From the NCBI GenBank assembly GCA_964472095.1, contig CAYYIV010000015.1, positions 1 through 64,000 on the forward strand: DNA of 64,000 nucleotides, written 5' to 3'. Positions within the stretch are counted from its first letter, which is position 1; each line of letters begins with the position of its first letter. A model generated the notes under the pieces. The model searched no databases. It was not told the origin of the DNA and saw only the letters and a program-made list of their open reading frames with translations. This document shows positions 55,421-63,854 of this stretch, piece after piece. The position numbers and the translations under genes are program-made. The stretch is from Pelagibius sp964472095. Lineage in GTDB: Bacteria > Pseudomonadota > Alphaproteobacteria > Kiloniellales > Kiloniellaceae.

Positions 55421-56509
55421 TTATTGTTTGATCTGGTCGACGGTGTAATAGCCGGAATCGATCAGGATCTTCTCCCAGTTGGTTTCGTCGACGGCAACAG
55501 GCTCCAGCAGGTAGGAGGGCACGACCTTGACGCCGTTGTCGTAGGTCGCGGTGTCGTTGATCTCCGGCTTGCCGCCCTGCAGCAGGGCGTCGACCATGCC
55601 GACGGTCACCCGTGCGAGCTCGCGGGTGTCCTTGAAAATGGTCGAATGCTGCTCGCCGGCGAGGATCGATTTCACCGACTGCACTTCGGCGTCCTGGCCG
55701 GACACGACGGGCATTGGCTGGCTGGCCGAACCGTAGCCGACGCCCTTCAGCGACGAGAGGATGCCGATCGACAGGCCGTCGTAGGGCGACAGTACGGCAT
55801 CAACCCGGGCGTCGCTGTAGTAGGCCGACAGCAGGTTATCCATGCGCGACTGGGCGACCGCGCCGTCCCAGCGCAGGGTGCCGACGGTACCCATGCCGGT
55901 CTGGCCGGAACGCACCACCAGCTTGCCCTGGTCGATGTAGGGCTGCAGTACGCTCATGCCGCCGTCGTAGAAGAAGTAGGCGTTGTTGTCGTCGGGAGAG
56001 CCGCCGAACAGCTCGATGTTGAAGGGGCCGGCGGCATCGGGCAGTCCGAGGGCCGTGACGATCGAGTTGGCCTGCTGCACGCCGACCTTGAAATTGTCGA
56101 AGGTGGCATAGTAGTCGACGTTGGCGCTGTCGCGGATCAGGCGGTCATAGGCGATCACCTTGATGCCGCTGTCGGCCGCCTGCTGCAGCGCGTTCGACAG
56201 CGTGGTGCCGTCGATGGCGGCAATCACCAGCACGTTGACACCCTTGACGATCATGTTCTCGATCTGCGCCAGCTGATTGGGGATGTCGTCTTCGGCGTAC
56301 TGCAGATCGGTCTTGTAGCCGGCGGCCTCGAACTGCTCGACCATCGAATTGCCGTCGGAAATCCAGCGCGCGGAGGACTTGGTCGGCATGGCGATGCCGA
56401 TGGTGCCCTTGTCCTGCGCCAGCACCGGCCCTGGGGCCGATAGCGCAAGGGCCGTCGCGGCGCCGGCCGCAACGGCGAGTGACGCCAGCAGTGATGTAAT
56501 TCGTTTCAT
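55421..56509 (-). CDS. chvE: ChvE-like periplasmic monosaccharide-binding protein
   Basis: A 362-residue sugar-binding protein with a Sec signal peptide ending near 'PGPVLAQ'. The mature sequence follows Agrobacterium ChvE closely from memory: 'GTIGIAMPTKSSARWISDGN', 'QYAEDDIPNQLAQIENM', 'FNIELFGGSPDDNNAYFFYD', 'LSPYDGLSIGILSSLKGVG'. The inner start at 56509 is chosen because AAGGA stands six bases before it. In Agrobacterium ChvE is both the importer's receptor and a co-receptor for VirA; no vir genes are visible here. First gene of chvE-gguA-gguB. Confidence 0.93.
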   Translation of the reverse strand: MKRITSLLASLAVAAGAATALALSAPGPVLAQDKGTIGIAMPTKSSARWISDGNSMVEQFEAAGYKTDLQYAEDDIPNQLAQIENMIVKGVNVLVIAAIDGTTLSNALQQAADSGIKVIAYDRLIRDSANVDYYATFDNFKVGVQQANSIVTALGLPDAAGPFNIELFGGSPDDNNAYFFYDGGMSVLQPYIDQGKLVVRSGQTGMGTVGTLRWDGAVAQSRMDNLLSAYYSDARVDAVLSPYDGLSIGILSSLKGVGYGSASQPMPVVSGQDAEVQSVKSILAGEQHSTIFKDTRELARVTVGMVDALLQGGKPEINDTATYDNGVKVVPSYLLEPVAVDETNWEKILIDSGYYTVDQIKQ

Positions 56510-56645
56510 GAGCATTCCTTCCTTTGCCCTGTCAGGCCCCGGTGGTGACAGGGCCTCCCATGTCTTTTCGTTGTCGCGCTTTAGCCGCGAGGGGTGCCGG
56601 AGCGCGAGACGCGCCGCCCGACAACCGCAGGGTGGGGGCTAAATA

Positions 56646-56699
56646 CATACCAATCAAATCATATTTTTGCCTGTCTCCATGTCATTTAAGGTATGATTT
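56646..56699. promoter_or_regulatory. Inverted repeats in the chvE-gbpR divergent region, candidate LysR operator
   Basis: CATACC at 56646-56651 is matched by GGTATG at 56690-56695, and AAATCATA at 56656-56663 by TATGATTT at 56692-56699. The patch is strongly AT-rich compared with the rest of the genome and sits between the divergent chvE and gbpR starts. A TTGCCT at 56667-56672 and TATGAT at 56692-56697 could be plus-strand promoter boxes, although their spacing of 19 is long. Confidence 0.45.
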
Positions 56700-56743
56700 A
56701 GAGTAACCGATACCCGCCCTCCGCCCGAAGGGAGCTTGCGGCC

Positions 56744-57763
56744 TTGTCCGACACTGCCGAGCGCATCGCCCGCCGCCTCAAGCTGCCGCATCTGCGGCTG
56801 ACCCTGGCGCTCGCAAATACCGGGCAGATCTCGGCAGCGGCGCGGGTCCTCCACATGTCGCAGCCGGCGGCCTCGCGCATGCTGGCGGAGATGGAGCGCC
56901 TGCTCGGGACGCCGGTCTGCGTGCGCGGCCCCAAGGGGGTCGAGCTGAGCGAGACCGGGCTGGCGCTGGCCGAGCGGGCGCGGCGCATCCTCACCGAGCT
57001 GTCGGAGGCCGGGCGCGATGTGGTGGAGATCAGCGCCGGCAAGGCGGGCACGGTCTATCTCGGCGCGGTGACGGCGCCGGCCATCGACCTCGTGGTGCCG
57101 GCCCTGCAGCGCCTGAAGGCGGCGCACCCCACTATCGAAGCACATGTGGAGGTCGGCACCTCCGACATGCTGGTGCCGCGGCTGCTGGAGGGGCACCTCG
57201 ACTTCGTCATCGGCCGGGTGCCTGGCCACCTGGACATCGCCGCCTTCGACATCCGCCCGGTACAACCGGAGGTGGTCAGTCTGCTGGTCCGCGCCGAGCA
57301 TCCGCTGGCGCGTGAGCTCAGGCTGCCGCTGACCGCCCTGGTCGACTACGAGTGGGTGATGCAGCCGGCCGGCACGCCGCTGCGCCGCGCCATGGAGTAC
57401 AGCTTCACCAGCCAAGGCCTGCCGATGCCGCGAGTGTCGCTGATCTCGACCTCCTTCCTGGTGCTGCTCAGCATGATCTGGCGTTCCGACGCCATCGCCC
57501 CGGTGGCCGAGGAGGCCGCCAGGCTGCTTGCCGGCGAGCGCGGCATGACCCGCGCCATCACCGCCCTCGACCTCGCCGAGCGCATCGAGATCACGCCCTA
57601 TGCCATGATCGCACGGGCCGACCGGCACCTCTCGCCTACCGCACGGCTGTTCTACGAGGAGATCTGCACCCTCATCGAGGGAGGCCGGGGCTTTGCGCCG
57701 CAATTCCGGCGGCCCGCGACGCTCCCTGACGCCGGCAGAGCCACGCCTCTGCGCCACTCCTAG
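56744..57763 (+). CDS. gbpR: LysR-family regulator, GbpR-like
   Basis: A 339-residue LysR-type regulator. The N-terminal helix-turn-helix is 'LKLPHLRLTLALANTGQISA' with 'AARVLHMSQPAASRMLAEME'. The remaining residues form the periplasmic-binding-like effector domain. It starts at TTG 56744, with GGGAG nine bases upstream. It is divergent from chvE, exactly as GbpR (galactose-binding-protein regulator) is in Agrobacterium, so it probably senses sugars and controls chvE-gguAB. The name rests on context as much as on sequence. Confidence 0.85.
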   Translation: MSDTAERIARRLKLPHLRLTLALANTGQISAAARVLHMSQPAASRMLAEMERLLGTPVCVRGPKGVELSETGLALAERARRILTELSEAGRDVVEISAGKAGTVYLGAVTAPAIDLVVPALQRLKAAHPTIEAHVEVGTSDMLVPRLLEGHLDFVIGRVPGHLDIAAFDIRPVQPEVVSLLVRAEHPLARELRLPLTALVDYEWVMQPAGTPLRRAMEYSFTSQGLPMPRVSLISTSFLVLLSMIWRSDAIAPVAEEAARLLAGERGMTRAITALDLAERIEITPYAMIARADRHLSPTARLFYEEICTLIEGGRGFAPQFRRPATLPDAGRATPLRHS

Positions 57764-57774
57764 AGTAGGCGTTA

Positions 57775-57798
57775 CAAATGAGAATGGTTCTTAATTTG
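57775..57798. promoter_or_regulatory. Imperfect dyad resembling a Fur box, upstream of the TTT operon
   Basis: The 24 bases run from CAAATG to AATTTG. The core TGAGAAT-G-GTTCTTA has the 7-1-7 layout of a Fur box and matches 11 of the 14 scored positions of the consensus by my count. It lies about 240 bases before the binding-protein gene and just after the gbpR stop. Chance similarity is possible because it is a single site. Confidence 0.3.
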
Positions 57799-58035
57799 TT
57801 GCAGCCACAAGGGCGGCCGCGCACAACAGGAGATTGCAGCGCCGGCGGTGAGCGCCGAGGCCCTTTCGCGCCCCTGAGGAAACGGGCTATCCTGCGCGCG
57901 AAGGGCGCTGGCCGCTGGCATTGCCACGGCTGCTGTCCTGTCGCTCACTCAACCGGCGTACAAGCCGGGGGCCCGGACCGGGCATGCCGGTGTGCGCTGC
58001 GCCGGTTGAAGTAATATGACGAACGGGAGGACTTG

Positions 58036-59142
58036 ATGACTCATAGGATTTCACTCACCAGGCGGGCGCTGTTTGGCCTTACAGCCGCCGCCGCGGGGCT
58101 CTTGATGGCGGCGCCTGCCAGCGCCGAGGCCTCGTTCGAAGGCAAGACGATCGAATGGATCATCCCGTTCTCTGCGGGGGGCGGTTCCGACGTCTGGGCG
58201 CGTTTCAATGCGCCCTTCCTAACGAAGCACTTGCCGGGCAATCCCACGGTCGTCGTGGTCAACGAGCCGGGCGGCGGTTCGACGAAGGGGTCCAACCTCT
58301 TTGCCGCGCGCGCCAAGCCCGACGGCCTGACCATCCTCGGCACCTCGGGGTCGACCCAGTTCCCCTATCTTCTCGGCGACCCGCGGGTGCGCTACGAGTA
58401 CAAGGACTGGGACGTCGTCATGGCTGCGCCGACCGGCGGTGTCGTCTACACCACGCCGTCGCTCGGCCTTTCTTCACCTGCCGACATCGGCAAGCTCAAG
58501 GGGCAGTCGCTGGTCTATGCCAGCCAGGGCGCGACGTCACTCGACCTCGTGCCGCTGCTGGCGTTCAAGCTCATGGACCTGGACGTCAAGCACGTCTTCG
58601 GCTTCAAGGGCCGTGGCGACGGGCGGCTCGCCTTCGAGCGCGGCGAGACCAACATCGACTATCAGACCTCGTCCGCCTACCTGAAGAACGTCGTGCCGCT
58701 GGTCGAAGCGGGGCAGGCGGTGCCGCTGTTCTCCTGGGGCGTGCTGGACGAGGACGGCAATATCGTGCGGGATCCGACCTTCCCGGACCTGCCGCATTTC
58801 GTCGAGGCTTACGAGACGCTGACCGGCCAGGCGCCGTCGGGAGACGATTTCGACGCCTACGTCGCTTTCTTCACCGCGGGCTTTCCCGCCCAGAAGATGG
58901 TGTTCGTGCCCAATGGAACGCCCGGCGACATCGTGGCTGCCTACCAGGACGCCGTGATGAAGATGCAGGACGATCCCGAGTACCAGGCGGCCAAGGGGGC
59001 TGTGCTCGGCACCTATGAGCAGGTGACCGGCAAAGCTGCGCAGGCGCTCTTCGAGAAGGGCACCACGATCACCCCGGAGACGCGGGCCCAGGTCGTCAAC
59101 ATGCTCGAAAGCGAGTACAACGCGAAACTGGGCGACGACTAA
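58036..59142 (+). CDS. tctC: Tripartite tricarboxylate transporter binding protein (TctC/Bug family)
   Basis: A 368-residue periplasmic binding protein. Its signal peptide has 'SLTRRALFGLTAAAAGLLMA', a twin-arginine-like start, with cleavage near 'PASAEA'. The mature part has the Bug signature 'IEWIIPFSAGGGSDVWARF', 'VVVVNEPGGGSTKGSNLFA' and 'MVFVPNGTPGDIVAAYQDAV'. The N-terminal TTG at 58033 is a possible but less likely start than ATG 58036. Bug proteins bind carboxylates; the ligand is not predictable. It is followed after 81 bases by the fused membrane subunit. Confidence 0.87.
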   Translation: MTHRISLTRRALFGLTAAAAGLLMAAPASAEASFEGKTIEWIIPFSAGGGSDVWARFNAPFLTKHLPGNPTVVVVNEPGGGSTKGSNLFAARAKPDGLTILGTSGSTQFPYLLGDPRVRYEYKDWDVVMAAPTGGVVYTTPSLGLSSPADIGKLKGQSLVYASQGATSLDLVPLLAFKLMDLDVKHVFGFKGRGDGRLAFERGETNIDYQTSSAYLKNVVPLVEAGQAVPLFSWGVLDEDGNIVRDPTFPDLPHFVEAYETLTGQAPSGDDFDAYVAFFTAGFPAQKMVFVPNGTPGDIVAAYQDAVMKMQDDPEYQAAKGAVLGTYEQVTGKAAQALFEKGTTITPETRAQVVNMLESEYNAKLGDD

Positions 59143-59223
59143 GTCGATGGCGGGCGGCTCCGCTGGTGCCGCCCGCTTCCTCTTCTCCTTCCTCAGATCA
59201 GTCCGGCTTGCAATGGGGACGCC

Positions 59224-61227
59224 ATGATCGACGTCTTTTTCGCCGCCATGGCCGATTTGCTGACGCTTCAGCATCTCCTCCACATGCTGGTCGGAGTGGT
59301 GCTGGGTCTTGCCATAGGCGTGTTCCCGGGGCTCGGCGGGATCGCCGGCCTGTCGCTGCTCATGCCGTTTCTCTACGGCATGGAGCCGATTTCAGCTCTG
59401 GCCATGCTGATCGGCCTCGTTGCCGTGATCCCGACGTCGGATACCTTTGCATCGGTGCTCATGGGCATTCCGGGCTCCTCGGCGAGTCAGGCCACGGTGC
59501 TGGACGGCTTTCCGCTCGCCAAGTCCGGCCAGGCGGCACGGGCCCTCTCGGCTGCTTTCGTGTCCTCTCTGTTCGGCGGTCTCTTCGGCGCCGTTGTGCT
59601 GACCGGCTTCGTGCTGATCGCGCGACCGCTGATCCTCGCCTTCGGATCGGCAGAGCTGTTCATGCTTTCCCTCTTTGGGCTGTCGATGGTCGGTGTTTTG
59701 GCAGGCCGCAGCCTGCCTAAGGGGCTCGCTGCCTGCGGCCTTGGCCTGGTCATCGGCTGCATCGGCGCGGCGCCGGCCACTGGTGAGTTCCGCATGGTGT
59801 GGGACATTGACTATCTCTACGACGGAATTCCGCTCGTCGTCGTCGGCCTCGGCCTGTTCGCCATTCCCGAAATCGTGGACCTGCTGCGCAAGAACGACTC
59901 GATCGCCGGCAGCGCCTCCCTCGGGGCCGGCTGGTTCGCTGGCCTGCGCGACTGGCTGCGCAACTGGTTCCTCTCCCTACGCTGCGCCGGAATAGGCTGT
60001 CTCGTAGGTGCCATTCCCGGCCTCGGCGGCTCCGTTGTCGACTGGATCGCCTATGGGCACGCCGTGCAGACCTCCAAGGATACCACCCGCTTCGGCAAGG
60101 GCGACATTCGGGGTGTGATCGCGCCGGAGAGCGCCAACAATGCCAAGGAGGGCGGCGGGCTCCTGCCGACTCTGCTGTTCGGCATACCCGGTTCCGGATC
60201 GATGGCCATCTTTCTCGGCGGCATGGTGCTCATCGGGATCGAGCCGGGCCCCTCGATGGTCACCAGCGATCTCAACGTGACCTATTCGATCATCTGGTCG
60301 CTGGCAATTGCGAACATCATGGGGGCGGGGCTCTGCATCCTGCTCGCGTCGCCGATTGCGCGGCTGACCACGGTGCCCTTTCCCTTGCTGGCACCCTTCA
60401 TGATCTCGGTCATCTGCTTTGCCGCCTTTCAGGCGACCCGCGACCTCGCCGATCTCGTGGCCTTGCTGGCGATCGGCCTGCTCGGCATCTTCCTGCGCCG
60501 TTTCGGCTGGCCACGTCCGGCACTGCTGATCGGCTTCGTCCTGGCGCCGCAGGCGGAAACCTACCTCTACCAAGCGGTGCAGTTCTATGGATGGGGCTTC
60601 GTGTCACGCCCGGGAGTCCTCATCATCGCTGGCCTGATTGCACTTTCTGTCTGGTTCGGGATCCGCAACCGGGTCGATGATTCGGCGACCGTTGCCGTCC
60701 AGGCGAAGGACCGTGCGCTGGTGCCAGGCCGCCAGGCGCTGGCCGAACGGAGCCCGCAGATCGCCTTCGCATTGCTCTGCCTTGCGGTGTTCGGCGTGGC
60801 GTTATGGGATGCGCTGCAACAGTCCTTCCTCGCCGCCGTCTTCCCCGCGTCGATGGCCGCGGTGACCGGATTCTTCGCGCTGGTGCTGCTCGGCGTGCTG
60901 GTCCTGGGCAGCAACGCAAGTCCGGCGGTCTACGACCATGAGGTCGAGGGCGAGCACGTGGGCGACAGGACGGTGCGCAGCCTTTGGGGCGGCACGCTGT
61001 GGATCGTGGCACTGGTGGTGCTGACGGCGCTCGTCGGCTTCTACCTGGCGATGATCGCCTTCTTCATCGCCTTCCTGGTGCTGCGGGCAAATGCCGGGCT
61101 GGTGAAGGTCGTCGCCCTCACCGTGTCGGCCGCGGTATTCATGCTGGTTCTTGCCAACGCCCTCGCACTGAACTTCCCCAGCGGGTGGCTGCAGTCGGTT
61201 TTCGACCTGCCCTGGCCGCTGCGCTGA
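59224..61227 (+). CDS. Fused tripartite tricarboxylate transporter membrane subunit (TctA-TctB)
   Basis: A 667-residue membrane protein. Residues about 1-500 are TctA, with the paired loops 'GVFPGLGGIAGLSLLMPFLY' and 'GAIPGLGGSVVDWIAYGHAV' and 'ESANNAKEGGGLLPTLLFGI'. Residues about 515-667 hold a polar linker and four hydrophobic helices like the small subunit TctB, which is otherwise absent. Thus one chain appears to do the work of both membrane subunits. The gene follows the binding-protein gene on the same strand. The TctB assignment rests on size, helix number and position. Confidence 0.85.
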   Translation: MIDVFFAAMADLLTLQHLLHMLVGVVLGLAIGVFPGLGGIAGLSLLMPFLYGMEPISALAMLIGLVAVIPTSDTFASVLMGIPGSSASQATVLDGFPLAKSGQAARALSAAFVSSLFGGLFGAVVLTGFVLIARPLILAFGSAELFMLSLFGLSMVGVLAGRSLPKGLAACGLGLVIGCIGAAPATGEFRMVWDIDYLYDGIPLVVVGLGLFAIPEIVDLLRKNDSIAGSASLGAGWFAGLRDWLRNWFLSLRCAGIGCLVGAIPGLGGSVVDWIAYGHAVQTSKDTTRFGKGDIRGVIAPESANNAKEGGGLLPTLLFGIPGSGSMAIFLGGMVLIGIEPGPSMVTSDLNVTYSIIWSLAIANIMGAGLCILLASPIARLTTVPFPLLAPFMISVICFAAFQATRDLADLVALLAIGLLGIFLRRFGWPRPALLIGFVLAPQAETYLYQAVQFYGWGFVSRPGVLIIAGLIALSVWFGIRNRVDDSATVAVQAKDRALVPGRQALAERSPQIAFALLCLAVFGVALWDALQQSFLAAVFPASMAAVTGFFALVLLGVLVLGSNASPAVYDHEVEGEHVGDRTVRSLWGGTLWIVALVVLTALVGFYLAMIAFFIAFLVLRANAGLVKVVALTVSAAVFMLVLANALALNFPSGWLQSVFDLPWPLR

Positions 61228-61272
61228 CCGGGTAAGCTGAGGCGCGACGCGCGCCGAGTAGGCAGGGGCCCC

Positions 61273-61643
61273 ATGAGCGGCCTTCTCCGCAAGGTCTCCG
61301 TGGCGCCGATGATCGACTGGGCCGACCGCCACGAGCGAATCTTTCTGCGCGTCATCAGCCGCCGCGCGCTGCTCTATACGGAGATGGTGACGACGGGGGC
61401 GATCCTGCACGGCGACCCCGACCGTTTCCTCGCCTTCAGTGCCAGCGAACATGCCGTGGCGCTGCGGGACTTCGTCGCAGGTGTCGCCGCGGTGAACTGC
61501 CGCTCCTTCGCCATCCATGCGCGCAAGGCCTGCCTCATCGGCCTCTCGCCGAAGAGGCGCACAAGCCGGGCACAGGCCCGGAGATCGTCGAGGAGGCATC
61601 GCCCCGGTGGCGGCAGGCGCAGGAGCGCCAGCGGGCGGCCTGA
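61273..61643 (+). pseudogene. dusA: Remnant of tRNA-dihydrouridine synthase A (dusA) with two internal deletions
   Basis: The first 64 codons match DusA ('KVSVAPMIDWADRHERIFLR', 'ALLYTEMVTTGAILHGD', 'EHAVAL'). The sequence then jumps, at about 61465, straight to 'DFVAGVAAVNCRSFAIHARK' and 'GLSPK', skipping the segment that should hold the catalytic Cys. At about 61545-61556 a second jump occurs with a frame change. Reading from 61545 gives the ending 'LAEEAHKPGTGPEIVEEASP' and so on to a TGA at 61641, which looks like the DusA C-terminus. About 124 of roughly 330 codons remain, so the gene cannot make an active enzyme. It converges with the response-regulator gene at 61672. Confidence 0.75.
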
Positions 61644-61671
61644 GCGGCGCGCTAGATCGCGGCGGTGGTGG

Positions 61672-63408
61672 TTAAGCCGACGACAGAAAGTCGACCCCGG
61701 CAGCTCTGATCGTCGCTCGCTGCCGTTCGCCGTTCACTCCATAGACAAGCAAGCGGGTCTTATTCAGACGCAGGCGCTTGAGGAAGCCCGAGACCTGGCC
61801 GGGGTCGCGCTGCAGGGCCTTGGCGAAATCCACTGCGTTGTAGGACAGTATCGGTGTTCGCAACATCTGCGGGTCCAGGTTGCCGAGGTTGGGCAGGGCG
61901 CATTCTGCCGTCATAGCGCGACAGTAGTGCCGGACGGCATGAAAGTACTCGGCAACCTTGGCCGGCAGGAGGCCATGTGGGATTTCCATGACGTTGAAGA
62001 TCAATGCGGCTCGGGCCGCATCGGATAGTGTGTCGCAGAGGCGCTTGAAGTGTTCCAGCCGCTGCTTGCTGTCTATGGTCGAAAAATGAATGTTCACGAT
62101 CAGGACAACGTTCTTTCCTGGTGGTCGTCGGAGAATTTCCTCCGCTACCTTAGTGAGCAACAGCACGTCGATGTCTCTTAGCAGATCCTGCGCACCCGGC
62201 CGAATACTCCGCAAGGCCTCCACCCGTCCCTTGGTATCGGTGTCGAAAGTCGCGAACTGGAATGGCGTCAATTGGCCCTGCTGGGTCTCGAAGCGATGCA
62301 ACTCCAGCCGCGCAAACTCCACCAGCTCTATCAGGGCTGCATGTTCCGACTTCTTGGCCTGCGCGGCTGCTGCTTCCAGACGTGAGGTCAGAAGCCCGAT
62401 CAGGTCTTGCGATCCTTCGACTTCGTCGGCATGGAGCTCGATCTCGTGGGCCTCGGCTTTTACGGCCAAAGCATGCCCGCTGCCACGGCCGCCATCCAAC
62501 GCGTCGAGGAAGGCGTGATCTTCCGTGGACAATGGCGCCGATTCTGGCCCGAAGTCCCTGCCGAGGATTCTCGTCCGGATCTCCTCCGCGATCGCGCGTG
62601 CCTTGAAAGCGGCCTCGGCTTCGTTCAGCGTTGCAAAGCAGATAGTGAAGTTGCCCACTCCGTCGCGCTGGTAGACGTCGGCGCGAGCGAGTCGATTCTC
62701 TAGGATCTTCTCGATGAGGGCGTAGATGACCTCACTACGGTGCACCCAGCGCTCGCCAAGCACGGCTTTGATCTCACTCAGCCCAACAAGCTGGATTCGA
62801 CCTGCAACCAGCTTTGTAGGAGTGTCGGTAACGAGATTCTGCAGGCGTAGCGCGACGTCGCCATTTTGGTCTGCCGGCGCGGACTCGTCACCAACCGGCG
62901 ATGCATCGACTCCCTTGCTCCCCGACGGTTGCTTGGCGCCGGTCGCTGCGGGCGCGAAGGCCGGTTGAGCCAGTTCGTCGGCGGCGGCTTTGTAGACCTT
63001 GATCAGCTGCTCCTTGTGGTGCAGCTTTAGCCGTGCGGCATGTTCCAGCCGGGCCTCGACCGTAGCCAGCAGCAATTCGTAGTCCACCGGCTTCGTCAGG
63101 TAGTCGTCGGCGCCGAGCTTTTTCCCCATCATGATGTGAGAACGATCGGCAAGCGCAGTCAGGAAGATGAAGGGAACGTCGCAGTGTTCCGGATGATTGG
63201 CTCTGATCTCCTCGAGCAGTTCATAGCCGCCCATCCCCGGCATGGAGATGTCACAGAGGATAAGATCGGGCTTCCCTTTGGCAATCACCTCGAGCGCTGC
63301 CTTACCATTACCTGCCTCAAGCATACTGTAGCCGGCGTCGCGAAGCTCCTCCACGATGTCTTTGCGAAGGTCCTCTTCGTCTTCGACGCAGAGAATTCTG
63401 GCTGCCAT
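61672..63408 (-). CDS. Response regulator with REC domain and degenerate GGDEF/EAL-like output
   Basis: A 578-residue protein. Residues 1-120 are a receiver domain: acidic pocket 'CVEDEEDLRKD', phospho-acceptor Asp in 'LILCDISMPGMGGYELL', and Lys in 'DDYLTKPVDYE'. After a Pro/Ala-rich linker, residues about 190-300 resemble a GGDEF fold without its active-site motif ('DVYQRDGVGNFTICFATLNE'). Residues about 400-578 have an EAL-like pattern without the Glu-Ala-Leu or metal residues ('VLIVNIHFSTIDSKQRLEHF', 'ALIFNVMEIPHGLL'). It is probably a non-catalytic regulator or c-di-GMP-independent scaffold. It lies 11 bases downstream of the second REC gene. Confidence 0.75.
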   Translation of the reverse strand: MAARILCVEDEEDLRKDIVEELRDAGYSMLEAGNGKAALEVIAKGKPDLILCDISMPGMGGYELLEEIRANHPEHCDVPFIFLTALADRSHIMMGKKLGADDYLTKPVDYELLLATVEARLEHAARLKLHHKEQLIKVYKAAADELAQPAFAPAATGAKQPSGSKGVDASPVGDESAPADQNGDVALRLQNLVTDTPTKLVAGRIQLVGLSEIKAVLGERWVHRSEVIYALIEKILENRLARADVYQRDGVGNFTICFATLNEAEAAFKARAIAEEIRTRILGRDFGPESAPLSTEDHAFLDALDGGRGSGHALAVKAEAHEIELHADEVEGSQDLIGLLTSRLEAAAAQAKKSEHAALIELVEFARLELHRFETQQGQLTPFQFATFDTDTKGRVEALRSIRPGAQDLLRDIDVLLLTKVAEEILRRPPGKNVVLIVNIHFSTIDSKQRLEHFKRLCDTLSDAARAALIFNVMEIPHGLLPAKVAEYFHAVRHYCRAMTAECALPNLGNLDPQMLRTPILSYNAVDFAKALQRDPGQVSGFLKRLRLNKTRLLVYGVNGERQRATIRAAGVDFLSSA

Positions 63409-63419
63409 TTGGTCCTACC

Positions 63420-63851
63420 TTAATTTTCTGAAACGGCAGCGTCGGACTGGATGCCGAGGACTTCCGCGATCACGCGCAGCAGCTCGATGTGGTCAACCGG
63501 TTTAGCGAGATAGCGGCTTGCGCCAATTTCCATGCGTTCCTCAATTTGCTCCTTGCGGGCATGAGCAGAGAGGAAGATCACGGGTATGGTGGAAAAGTCG
63601 CTGAGCTCCGTGCGGATTTTTCGCAGCATTTCGGCCCCACTCACCAGTGGCATGAGGCAGTCGCTGATTACCAGGTCCGGCTCGAAGCGGACCAGTGTCA
63701 GCAGTCCTTCGGCGCCGTTGGAGGCCGAGGCGACCTCGTAGCCGTTCTCTTCGATCATCTCTACCAAATCCTGGCGGAGGTCGACTTCATCCTCCACGCA
63801 GAGGATCTTGAACATCCTTGGGGGATTATTGATTTGGTTCGATAGTGACAT
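63420..63851 (-). CDS. Single-domain response regulator (REC)
   Basis: A 143-residue CheY-like receiver: acid pocket 'CVEDEVDLRQDLVEM', phosphorylation Asp in 'LVISDCLMPLVSGAEML', Thr/Ser position in 'IFLSAHARKEQIEERM' and Lys in 'YLAKPVDHIELL'. No output domain. Two starts are possible, 63851 and 63815 (MFKILC); the first is given because it lies three bases after the kinase stop. It is homologous to the REC domain of the neighbouring gene. Confidence 0.88.
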   Translation of the reverse strand: MSLSNQINNPPRMFKILCVEDEVDLRQDLVEMIEENGYEVASASNGAEGLLTLVRFEPDLVISDCLMPLVSGAEMLRKIRTELSDFSTIPVIFLSAHARKEQIEERMEIGASRYLAKPVDHIELLRVIAEVLGIQSDAAVSEN

Positions 63852-63854
63852 TTG

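Noticed and set aside
57778..58014. Possible 78-codon gene between gbpR and tctC
   Set aside because: Its start lies inside the Fur-like dyad, there is no ribosome binding site, and the peptide is Arg/Gly/Cys-rich without protein-like character.
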